A program made the position numbers and the translations under genes. From Candidatus Sericytochromatia bacterium (GTDB taxonomy: Bacteria; Cyanobacteriota; Sericytochromatia; JACMPN01): a stretch of DNA of 6,649 nt. Under the pieces are notes generated by a model, which saw only the letters and a program-made list of their open reading frames with translations, was not told where the DNA came from and did no database searches. Position 1 is the stretch's first letter; each line of letters starts with the position of its first letter. The stretch is taken from assembly GCA_014377495.1 (NCBI GenBank), contig JACMPN010000487.1:1-6649 (forward strand), in the 5' to 3' direction. Shown in pieces: positions 1 through 5,364 of this stretch.

Positions 1-21
1 ACACGGGCTACAGTGTGGATG

Positions 22-161
22 TGAGCGGTGGTGAACCGCTTCCAGGGATAACCATCAGAGCGGATAAGCCCACGGGAAACTGTGGAGAAACCGTTCGAGA
101 TGGAACCCCACTCAATCGGGAAACCGGTTGGATGGACCCGGAAGCGGTTCACCACCGCTCA
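22..161. repeat. Perfect 22-bp inverted repeat with 96-bp spacer
   Basis: Bases 22-43 are the exact reverse complement of 140-161. The core can be recognised by gagcggtggtgaaccgc on the left and gcggttcaccaccgctc on the right. Three more G-C pairs (45-47 with 137-139) form if base 44 is bulged. The total span of about 140 bp with terminal inverted repeats fits a small non-autonomous element (MITE-like) or a large transcribed hairpin. No obvious target-site duplication flanks it and there is no coding capacity inside, so mobility is inference only. The inverted repeat itself is read directly from the sequence. Confidence 0.85.
73..139. repeat. Degenerate direct repeats inside the inverted-repeat loop
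   Basis: Bases 85-108 (gagaaaccgttcgagatgga...) and 118-139 (gggaaaccggttggatgga...) align with a few mismatches and two single-base gaps. A shorter third relative, cgggaaactgtggag, sits at 73-87. The pattern may be decayed duplications within the same small element, or paired sub-stems of a structured RNA. It is seen by eye only and the match is imperfect. Confidence 0.45.
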
Positions 162-238
162 TTGTCGTTTGGTCCGCACGTCACCATCGCCACGGAGGCT
201 CGCATCCGGTTCCGGGCCTCTGGTCACTGATTCAGCCG

Positions 239-901
239 TTAACGGCGGGGCCGACTCTGGGCACCCAGCACGGCACCCAGCAGCGTGGACTGGGGCAGCG
301 TCGGTGGCTTCTCGCCGGTCGACGGCGGGGCGACGGGTGCATCCGACGCAGGCCATGCCGGCGGGGTGATCATTGGCTGGAAGCGGCCCGTATCAAAGGC
401 CACCTGCAGCACGAAGTCCGCAAAGACCTTGGGTGAAATGCCCCCCGGCTGCAAAGCACTGTAACGGTCGAACAACAGGTCACTGGGCATGCCGAAACCG
501 GGGACGGTCACCAGGCCCTTGACCTCGGCCCGGGCCAGCCAGCCATTCTTGTCGGCGTCGAGATGAACAAAGTAGTCGGCTGCAGCGCTCTGCCAACTGG
601 CGACGAGTGGCTCGATCGGATGGGCCGTGCCCCATTCCAGGCTGGTCACCCGCCCGTCCTTGTCGAGGTCGGAGGCCGTGAGTTCAGCCTTGTCCCATTC
701 GGTCATGTCCAAAAAACGGTCGTGGTTATGGTCGGCCCGGTCAAAGGCGGACAGGACCAGTTGGCGGACGAGGCGCGGGGCATCGGCGCCGGCCCACTGG
801 GCGCGAGTCGGCATCGGGGCAGCCATCGGCCCCACGCGCAGCGTCGCAGCACAGCCGCTGATCATCATGACCAGACATCCCGTCCACGCAAAAAGACGCA
901 T
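239..901 (-). CDS. EF-hand calcium-binding lipoprotein
   Basis: Predicted 220-residue envelope lipoprotein. The N-terminus is a short signal peptide (MRLFAWTGCLVMMISGC) whose lipobox I-S-G-C predicts cleavage before Cys17 and lipid anchoring. Three EF-hand loops follow the D-x-D-x-D-G pattern: residues 57-68 (D57, N59, D61, D65, E68, with Arg where Gly is usual), 78-89 (D78, D80, D82, G83, E89) and 115-126 (D115, D117, N119, G120, E126). A fourth near 145-156 looks degenerate. The C-terminus (about 178-205) is Pro-rich and probably unstructured. I chose ATG 901 because TAAGG lies 9 nt upstream. ATG 910 would abut that motif, and a TTG at 919 is less likely. Such proteins are usually inferred to bind calcium in the periplasm; the specific role is unknown. 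It follows the permease on the same strand but is separated from it by a strong hairpin, so it is probably transcribed on its own. Confidence 0.8.
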   Translation of the reverse strand: MRLFAWTGCLVMMISGCAATLRVGPMAAPMPTRAQWAGADAPRLVRQLVLSAFDRADHNHDRFLDMTEWDKAELTASDLDKDGRVTSLEWGTAHPIEPLVASWQSAAADYFVHLDADKNGWLARAEVKGLVTVPGFGMPSDLLFDRYSALQPGGISPKVFADFVLQVAFDTGRFQPMITPPAWPASDAPVAPPSTGEKPPTLPQSTLLGAVLGAQSRPRR

Positions 902-918
902 CGCAGCCATCCTTAACA

Positions 919-937
919 AAAACTGATTGCCAGTTTT
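919..937. promoter_or_regulatory. 7-bp perfect inverted repeat in the lipoprotein leader
   Basis: AAAACTG (919-925) and CAGTTTT (931-937) flank a 5-base loop, 18 to 36 bases upstream of the chosen lipoprotein start. It could be an operator half-site pair or a small leader hairpin just ahead of the ribosome binding site. No promoter of standard form could be assigned around it, so the function is inference. Confidence 0.4.
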
Positions 938-1032
938 ACCTGGATTTCTTCCCGGTTATCGGCACCGCCGGGCCAAACCTGACGTCCGGATTCCAGCGTC
1001 GGTGGCGGCGCTGGCAAAGACACCACCCCACC

Positions 1033-1080
1033 CCGCAACGACAACGCCGGACCCAAATGAGTCCGGCGTTGTCGTTGCGG
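1033..1080 (-). terminator. Perfect 20-bp-stem hairpin after the permease gene
   Basis: Arms ccgcaacgacaacgccggac (1033-1052) and its exact reverse complement (1061-1080) enclose an 8-base loop. The hairpin begins 7 nt beyond the permease stop codon, the usual place for a transcription terminator or a 3'-end-stabilising stem. Neither side has the T-tract of a classic intrinsic terminator; the minus-strand sequence after the stem is ggtggggtggtg. It may therefore act as an mRNA 3' end protected from exonucleases, or work with Rho. The stem is certain; its role is inferred from position. Confidence 0.7.
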
Positions 1081-1087
1081 AAACGGC

Positions 1088-2509
1088 CTAATGTGACGGC
1101 AGATCCGGTCCTTCGATGGTCTTGCCCGTGCCCAGCACGCTGCGGCTGCGGGAATAGGCAAAGTAGACGACCAGGCCCACGACGAGCCACACGAGGAAGC
1201 GCAGCTGCGTCGCATAGGATTCGTTGTAGATCAGGACGCTGCACATGACGATGCCGGCGATCGGCACGGCCGGCACGCCCGGGCAACGGAAGCCCCGTAT
1301 GGCCTCGGGACTGCGGGCCCGCAGGACCAGCACGCCGACGCAGACGAGGACAAAGGCGAACAGCGTCCCGATGTTGCACATCTCCGCCAGGATATCGATT
1401 TTGAACAGCCCGGCGCCGACCGCCGTGATCGCCCCGACGACCCAGGTGTTGATGTGGGGGGTGGAGTACTTCGGATGCACCCTGGACATGAAACGGGGCA
1501 GCAGACCGTCCCGGGCCATCGTGTAAAGGATGCGGGTCTGGCCGAGGGAAAAGACGAGCAACACACTGGTCAGGCCAGCCGTGGCACCGACCAGATACAA
1601 GGCCTTCGCCCAATGCTGGCCCGTCACTTCGAGGGCCGTGGCCATCGGGGTGGCGTTGTTCAGCATGTGATAGGGGACGAGCCCCGTCATGACGGCAGCC
1701 ACAGCGATGTAGAGGATCGTGCAAACAGCCAGACTCATCAGGATGCCGAAGGGCACGTCCTTGGCTGGATTGATCGCTTCCTCCGTTGCCGTGGAAACGG
1801 CATCGAACCCGATGTAGGCAAAGAACACCAGACCGGCGCCCGTGAGGATGCCCCGTTGGCCGAAAGGGAAGAACGGCACCCAGTTCGTCGGGGCGACCCA
1901 AAAGGAGCCCAGCACGATGAACATGACGATGACAATCAGTTTGAGGACGACGAAGAAGTTGTTCGCCTGGGTGCTCTCCTTGACGCCCCGGACAAGCAGC
2001 CAGGAAACGACAAAGCAGATCGCTGCCGCCGGCACGTTGATGATGCCCGGCACGTCATGCCATGGCCCCGCCAAAAACATATGGGGAATGACGATGCCGA
2101 AGCCTTCCAGGATCTTGGCCAAATGCTCTCCCCAACTGACGGCAACGGCGCTGTTGCCGATGGCGTACTCCAGCAGGAGATCCCAGCCGATGATCCAGGC
2201 GATCAGCTCGCCCAAGGTGGCGTAGGCATAGGTGTAGGCCGATCCGGCGACGGGGATCATGCTGGCCAGCTCGGCGTAGCAGAGCCCGGCAAACCCGCAG
2301 GCGATGGCCGCCACGACGAAGCTGAGCATGATGGCGGGACCGGCATGGGTGGCGGCGGCTGTGCCCGTGAGCACGAAGATGCCACTGCCGATGATCGAGC
2401 CGATGCCGAACGACGTCAGTCCCCACTTGCCCAGGACACGCTTCAAGGGGCTGTTGGCCCCGGCGCGGATCAGCGACTCCAGGGATTTGCGGCGGAAAAG
2501 ATCCTGCAC
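1088..2509 (-). CDS. APC-superfamily amino-acid permease (cationic amino acid transporter type)
   Basis: A 473-residue inner-membrane transporter, full length for the APC family, with about 12 hydrophobic segments. It probably imports amino acids by proton or cation symport. Recognisable signatures are the unwound TM1 substrate-site motif GIGSIIGSGIF (35-45), the TM2-3 region with CYAELASMIPVAGSAYTY (77-94), the TM6 motif FFAYIGFDAVSTATEEAINP (229-248), which is typical of the YfnA/CAT branch, and the cytoplasmic GQTRILYTMARDGLLP motif (323-338) after TM8. The start is GTG at 2509, supported by AGGAG (2516-2520) 6 nt upstream. The N-terminal 25 residues are cytoplasmic and basic. It lies 178 bp downstream of the aldolase gene on the same strand and ends just before a strong hairpin. 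Substrate cannot be read from the sequence. The family assignment is secure. Confidence 0.93.
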   Translation of the reverse strand: MQDLFRRKSLESLIRAGANSPLKRVLGKWGLTSFGIGSIIGSGIFVLTGTAAATHAGPAIMLSFVVAAIACGFAGLCYAELASMIPVAGSAYTYAYATLGELIAWIIGWDLLLEYAIGNSAVAVSWGEHLAKILEGFGIVIPHMFLAGPWHDVPGIINVPAAAICFVVSWLLVRGVKESTQANNFFVVLKLIVIVMFIVLGSFWVAPTNWVPFFPFGQRGILTGAGLVFFAYIGFDAVSTATEEAINPAKDVPFGILMSLAVCTILYIAVAAVMTGLVPYHMLNNATPMATALEVTGQHWAKALYLVGATAGLTSVLLVFSLGQTRILYTMARDGLLPRFMSRVHPKYSTPHINTWVVGAITAVGAGLFKIDILAEMCNIGTLFAFVLVCVGVLVLRARSPEAIRGFRCPGVPAVPIAGIVMCSVLIYNESYATQLRFLVWLVVGLVVYFAYSRSRSVLGTGKTIEGPDLPSH

Positions 2510-2687
2510 AGGCGACTCCTACGGGGGACGATGTTACAGCGCCAGCCACAGATTTGCATCGTGGCCGTCCCGGCATGGTAACAGACCGGTCGGCGCATCC
2601 GGCAGCGCCCTGACAGCCTCCTGCCCCGATTGGGGGGGACCGTTTTGCACGCCTGGACACCTCCCGGCGGCAGGCGATGAACGACGC
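2510..2687. other. 178-bp spacer between aldolase and permease genes
   Basis: This gap is large enough for a terminator and a permease promoter. On the minus strand, CGCCTG and CAGGCG (about 2652-2678) could pair across 15 bases just after the aldolase stop, a weak stem without a T-tract. No consensus -35/-10 pair was convincing. The only clear signal is the AGGAG ribosome binding site at 2516-2520. Whether the two genes are co-transcribed cannot be decided here. Confidence 0.4.
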
Positions 2688-3461
2688 CTAACGGGAACCG
2701 GCCTGCAATTGCCGAATGACGGCAGCGGTGACCTGGGCAATCAACGCTTCCTGATCCAAATCCTCGGCAGCGCCTGTGTAGCCCTGGCGATAGGCCGGCG
2801 GCAACCCGATGGTGATCCCCACCCGCTTCTGGGTTTCCTGGAGTTTGAGGATCGCCTCGCGGCTGAGCATCCGGATGCCACCGAGTTGGTGGGCCATGAG
2901 CAGGATGTGCGCCGCGTGTTCGACTTTTTCGAGCTTGAAGTAGGCGCTCATTACCGAGTCGCCCACGGCCAATGCCCCGTGGAACTCCAAAATCAGGGCT
3001 TCGCAGTTTTCGATGGCCGGACCGACGGCATCGGGCACCTCGTACGAACCCGGATCGGTATACGGCAGGGTAGGCACGATGCCGAGGGTGACGACGACTT
3101 CGGGGAGGACGTGGGGCTCGAGCACCCGGCCGGCCACGGAAAACGCGACGGCCGTGGGTGGGTGGGCGTGGACGACGGCCTTGATGTCGGGACGGTGCCG
3201 GTAGCAGACGACGTGCATGGCGATCTCGGTGGAGCATTTGACGCCCGACCGCACCGGCACACCGTCCATGTCCGTGACCACGAGGTCCTCGGGCGCCAGA
3301 AACCCCTTGCAGACGCCGGTGGGGGTGACCAGGATGCGATCCGGTCCCAGGCGCGCAGAAACGTTGCCATCGGCGGCAACAATCATGCCACGCTCATAGA
3401 GTCGGCGGCATACTTCCACTATCTCGGTGCGCAGTCGGCGTTCGTCCATCACGGGCGGCAT
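2688..3461 (-). CDS. Class II (FucA/AraD-type) aldolase with possible encapsulation tail
   Basis: A 257-residue zinc-dependent aldolase/adducin-fold protein. Enzymes of this type split sugar phosphates such as fuculose- or rhamnulose-1-phosphate into DHAP and lactaldehyde, or epimerise ribulose-5-phosphate. Visible active-site elements are GNVSAR (32-37) and TPTG (46-49) for phosphate, E79 in STEI as the catalytic acid, zinc ligands H98 and H100 in HAHPP, and H161 in EFHGALAVG. The fold ends near residue 213. Typical FucA proteins are about 215 residues, whereas this one adds a Gly/Pro linker (about 217-233) and an amphipathic helix (234-254, DLDQEALIAQVTAAVIRQLQ) like microcompartment encapsulation peptides. 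The start at ATG 3461 has no clear ribosome binding site, and ATG 3449 (residue 5) is an alternative. It is divergent from the DUF4870 gene. The aldolase family call is strong; the exact sugar and the encapsulation role are inferred. Confidence 0.88.
   Translation of the reverse strand: MPPVMDERRLRTEIVEVCRRLYERGMIVAADGNVSARLGPDRILVTPTGVCKGFLAPEDLVVTDMDGVPVRSGVKCSTEIAMHVVCYRHRPDIKAVVHAHPPTAVAFSVAGRVLEPHVLPEVVVTLGIVPTLPYTDPGSYEVPDAVGPAIENCEALILEFHGALAVGDSVMSAYFKLEKVEHAAHILLMAHQLGGIRMLSREAILKLQETQKRVGITIGLPPAYRQGYTGAAEDLDQEALIAQVTAAVIRQLQAGSR
2691..2765 (-). other. Putative microcompartment encapsulation-peptide coding segment
   Basis: Codes for residues 233-257 of the aldolase. The helix places L240, V244, V248 and L252 on one face (i, i+4 spacing), with I241 and L235 adjoining, and polar residues opposite. 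It is joined to the enzyme by a Gly/Pro-containing linker. This is the form of the C-terminal targeting helices that recruit cargo enzymes into bacterial microcompartments. No shell-protein gene is in the window, so this rests on the helix pattern and the known use of such tails by class II aldolases in planctomycete-type compartments. Confidence 0.5.
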
Positions 3462-3516
3462 TGTACCAGCGGCTGAACGACTTCACAACGCTTTATAACG
3501 GATTGACCTTGCTGCA
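3462..3516. promoter_or_regulatory. Short divergent intergenic region
   Basis: Only 55 bp separate the aldolase start (minus) from the DUF4870 start (plus), so any promoters must overlap here or extend into the coding regions. A palindromic TTATAA (3493-3498) could serve as a -10 element in either direction, but no well-spaced -35 partner was found on either strand. TTGACC at 3503-3508 lies too close to the plus-strand start to act as a -35 for it. Confidence 0.3.
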
Positions 3517-3885
3517 ATGACCAAGCACCCTCCCGCCGACGACAGCGAAGCCACCATGGCAGCCCTGGCCTACATGCCCGGCCTGGCCCCGCTGATCTAT
3601 CTCAGCCTGGAAACTGGCAAGCCGCAATACTTCATCCGTTACCACATCGCCCACGCCCTGTTGCTGAACACGATCAGCTTTGTCGCCTTGGTCATCGTCG
3701 CCTGCCTGGGTTTCATCCCGGAGGCACCGGCATGGATCTATCTGGTCATGGGCGTGGGCATCTCCCTCGTGCTGATCGTCAGCACCGTGGTGCATACACT
3801 CGCCGCCGTCCAGGCCTATCGCAGCCGCCTGATCGTGCTGCCGGGAATCACCCAGCTCTACTACCGGTTTTTCGCCAAGGGCTGA
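3517..3885 (+). CDS. DUF4870/Tic20-like small membrane protein
   Basis: A 122-residue protein with three predicted membrane segments (about 14-31, 42-66 and 73-97), a polar N-terminus rich in Asp and Glu, and a basic C-terminal end (from R102). The segment PQYFIRYHIAHALLLNT (36-52) matches the family signature in which an aromatic-Arg-aromatic-His stretch leads into the second helix. The length is typical of this family. Its biochemical role is not established; homologues are simply small integral membrane proteins. No strong ribosome binding site is visible before ATG 3517. It is the only plus-strand gene here, divergent from the aldolase, and its TGA stop directly abuts the stop of the opposing signalling pseudogene. 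The family call rests on hydropathy and the signature segment read by eye. Confidence 0.8.
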   Translation: MTKHPPADDSEATMAALAYMPGLAPLIYLSLETGKPQYFIRYHIAHALLLNTISFVALVIVACLGFIPEAPAWIYLVMGVGISLVLIVSTVVHTLAAVQAYRSRLIVLPGITQLYYRFFAKG

Positions 3886-4182
3886 TCATCCGGCAATGAT
3901 TGCGTAGCCGGGATCGGGGCCCGCAGGATCGCCGAACGGTACAGCAGGCCCCATAATGGGCGTCCCCGTCAATGGTTCCCAGCGCACCTCGGCACCGTAG
4001 GTCCTGTCCCGCCCGCTTTGCTTGGCCTTGTAAAGCATTCGATCGGCCGCCATGACCAGGGCACTGCCCATTTCGGGAGTCGTGGGCAGCGTACTTGCGA
4101 CGCCCACACTGATCGTCACCATCGGACCTGCCGGGGAATGGCCATGAGGCGAGGCGGCCTTGACGGCGACCGCCTGCAAGCA
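3886..4182 (-). pseudogene. Fragment: C-terminal third of a GGDEF domain
   Basis: In a third frame the translation resumes as CLQAVAVKAASPHGHSPAGP, followed by MVTISVGVAS and AADRMLYKAKQSGRDRTYG, the conserved closing strand and final helix of GGDEF domains. The GG[D/E]EF loop, which should lie about 45 residues before VTISVGVA, is absent, as are the D-x-LT-x-L-x-NRR region and the metal-binding Asp. About 34 further residues (VRWEPLTGTPIMG...) extend past the domain to the stop at 3886-3888, which adjoins the plus-strand DUF4870 stop. Confidence 0.75.
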
Positions 4183-4545
4183 CTGTGAGCAACGACTCAA
4201 ATTCATCGATCTGATCAGCCGGCACGAAGGACACGACGCGCCCCAACACGTCTGTGCTGCGCCAACCGCAGATGCGCTCTGCTGCCGGACTCCACATGAC
4301 GACTTCAAATTGCAAGTTCAAGACGACCACCGCATACGGGGAGGCATCGATCAGAGTCTGAAAATCCTGATTGGCCTTTGTCAGCTTATCGGCGGCATGC
4401 TGGCGGGCGATGGCAAATGCCTGATGGTTGGCCAGCGTCTGGGCCATCAGGACCTCGGCCTCGTCAAAGTGATGGACGACGTCATCACAGATCATCAGGG
4501 TCCCGAACCACGCCCCCCGATTGATCAACGGGAACAGCCCCTATA
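4175..4545 (-). pseudogene. Fragment: end of second GAF plus first half of PAS domain
   Basis: In a frame shifted relative to the 5' part, the translation reads LFPLINRGAWFGTLMICDD, then HHFDEAEVLMAQTLANHQAFAIA: the closing strands and last helix of a GAF domain. A short helical linker leads to a PAS start, NQDFQTLIDASPYAVVVLN, then VVMWSPAAERICGW and STDVLGRVVSFVPADQIDEF. The PAS then breaks off near 4175-4190, before its usual second half. A TAG stop in this frame lies just upstream of the GAF piece, so it cannot be reached from the original start without a frameshift. Confidence 0.75.
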
Positions 4546-5273
4546 GGGTGACCTACTGACAGGGACCGCCACGCTTGGAAACGCATCATGCCATCGGCGT
4601 CCCGCAACAGGATGGCGGCACCGGTGACCCGGATCATCAGCGGCAGGCTGTTCAGGACTTCGTCGCAGATTTCGGAGACGGCCCTGGCTCGGCCCAGTGC
4701 CGTCGTCAGGTGGTGCACGGTGCGCAGCTGCAGCAAACTCTGTTGCAGCTGGCGCTGCACATGGCTGATCTCCAACGTACCATCAACGATCAGGTTGATC
4801 GCCAGCTCCTGCTCCACAAGTGCCGCCAACTCACGCAAGAGGCGGCACTGCGCCTCGTCAAAACGGCGTGGCTGGCGATCGATGAGGCAAAGGGTCCCGA
4901 CCCTTTGGCCGTCGGGTGCGGCCACGGGGCAGCCTGCATAGAACCGGACGCCAGGCTCACCGGTCACCAGGGGATTGTCCGCAAAACGCTCGTCAGCCAA
5001 CGTGTCGGCCACGATAAATACCCCGTTGTTCAGGATGGCATAGCCGCAAAACGACATCTCGCGTGGCGTTTCCGCCGCACTGAGACCCTGACAGGACTTA
5101 AACCACGGGCGATCGGCATCGACGATGCTGATCAAAGCGACCGGGACGTCAAACGCCAGCGTAGCAATGCGCGTCAACCGATCGAAACGTTCTTCGGGTG
5201 GCGTATCCAACACCCCCAAGCGATGGCGTGAGGCCAGCCTCTCCGCCTCGAATGGCGGCAGGCCCGGTTTCAT
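4485..5273 (-). CDS. GAF-domain sensory protein (intact 5' part of broken gene)
   Basis: This 262-residue open frame is the part still translatable from the original start. GAF1 spans about 10-155 and begins with the very common signature ERLASRHRLGVLDTPPEERF (11-30). It continues through WFKSCQGL, SFCGYAIL, ADNPLVTGEPGVRFYAG and VGTLCLIDRQPRRF, all typical of cytosolic GAF sensors that precede PAS or GGDEF modules. A second GAF starts near 182 (LRTVHHLTTALGRA) and is cut off after WRSLS (235-239). The last 20 or so residues are out-of-frame readthrough ending at TGA 4485. If expressed, it could still bind a ligand through GAF1 but has no output domain. The GAF1 identification is strong; retained function is doubtful. 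Confidence 0.75.
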   Translation of the reverse strand: MKPGLPPFEAERLASRHRLGVLDTPPEERFDRLTRIATLAFDVPVALISIVDADRPWFKSCQGLSAAETPREMSFCGYAILNNGVFIVADTLADERFADNPLVTGEPGVRFYAGCPVAAPDGQRVGTLCLIDRQPRRFDEAQCRLLRELAALVEQELAINLIVDGTLEISHVQRQLQQSLLQLRTVHHLTTALGRARAVSEICDEVLNSLPLMIRVTGAAILLRDADGMMRFQAWRSLSVGHPIGAVPVDQSGGVVRDPDDL

Positions 5274-5364
5274 CTTAGCTACACCTTCCTCGGCCGCGTC
5301 CGCTGTATGGGTCGTTGCATGGCCGGATCGGGCTCCAGGCCGAACGATGAGCGCTTATTCTTGC
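5274..5364. other. 91-bp spacer upstream of the broken signalling gene
   Basis: This lies between the epimerase stop and the GAF gene start on the same strand. It holds the ribosome binding site AGGAAGG (5284-5290). No T-rich terminator stem and no well-matched promoter were seen, so readthrough from the epimerase operon is possible. Confidence 0.4.

Larger units (their letters stand above)
1..238. other. Non-coding left edge with no recognisable gene
   Basis: This stretch lies downstream of the lipoprotein stop and runs to the window edge. Short open frames cross it, but none gives a protein-like sequence: they are rich in Arg, Pro and Gly, have no recognisable motif and lack a convincing ribosome binding site. 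Its visible content is a large inverted repeat (22-161) with degenerate direct repeats in the loop. A weak GAGGC/GCCTC pairing near 196-221 could be part of a terminator for the lipoprotein gene, but it lacks a T-tract. A perfect 10-bp palindrome (ccgttaacgg, 236-245) overlaps the lipoprotein stop codon. Confidence 0.6.
3886..5273 (-). pseudogene. Broken GAF-GAF-PAS-GGDEF diguanylate cyclase gene
   Basis: Read in order on the minus strand, three reading frames carry consecutive parts of one multidomain c-di-GMP signalling protein. Frame one holds a complete GAF and the start of a second; frame two holds the end of that GAF and the start of a PAS; frame three holds only the last part of a GGDEF domain. 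At each switch, domain sequence is missing, which points to two internal deletions with frameshifts rather than single-base errors. By family lengths I estimate about 60 residues lost from GAF2 and roughly 170-200 from PAS plus GGDEF, including the GG[D/E]EF active site. No cyclase activity is expected. A ribosome binding site (AGGAAGG, 5284-5290) remains 10 nt before ATG 5273. An assembly artefact is the main alternative. Confidence 0.8.

Noticed and set aside
902..919. Upstream starts (TTG 919, ATG 910) for the EF-hand lipoprotein
   Set aside because: Neither has a ribosome binding site at proper spacing, while ATG 901 has TAAGG 9 nt upstream and gives a compact lipoprotein signal.
936..1901. 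Second minus-strand frame of 321 codons within the permease
   Set aside because: An Arg/His/Gly/Pro-rich shadow of the permease in another frame that runs through the perfect hairpin.
1454..2581. Long plus-strand open frame (375 codons) opposite the permease
   Set aside because: It mirrors the permease in antisense; composition is dominated by Asp, His, Gly and Arg with no domain, and the permease frame is unambiguous.
2470..3237. Minus-strand frame of 255 codons overlapping aldolase and permease start
   Set aside because: Arg/Pro-rich alternate frame of the aldolase with no motif.
2304..3476. Plus-strand open frame of 390 codons opposite the aldolase and permease start
   Set aside because: It spans two real minus-strand genes and their spacer, has no recognisable motif, and arises from GC-rich codon structure.
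3503..3508. TTGACC as a -35 promoter element for the DUF4870 gene
   Set aside because: It sits 8 bases before the start codon, too close to drive that gene, and no matching -10 follows.
4538..4547. ccctataggg palindrome at the first deletion joint
   Set aside because: A 10-bp palindrome alone is weak; no flanking repeat or insertion-sequence end supports a mobile-element scar.
3886..5273. Programmed frameshifting as the explanation for the three-frame signalling gene
   Set aside because: Domain sequence is missing at both joints and a stop lies upstream of the second piece, so slippage alone would not restore a working protein.
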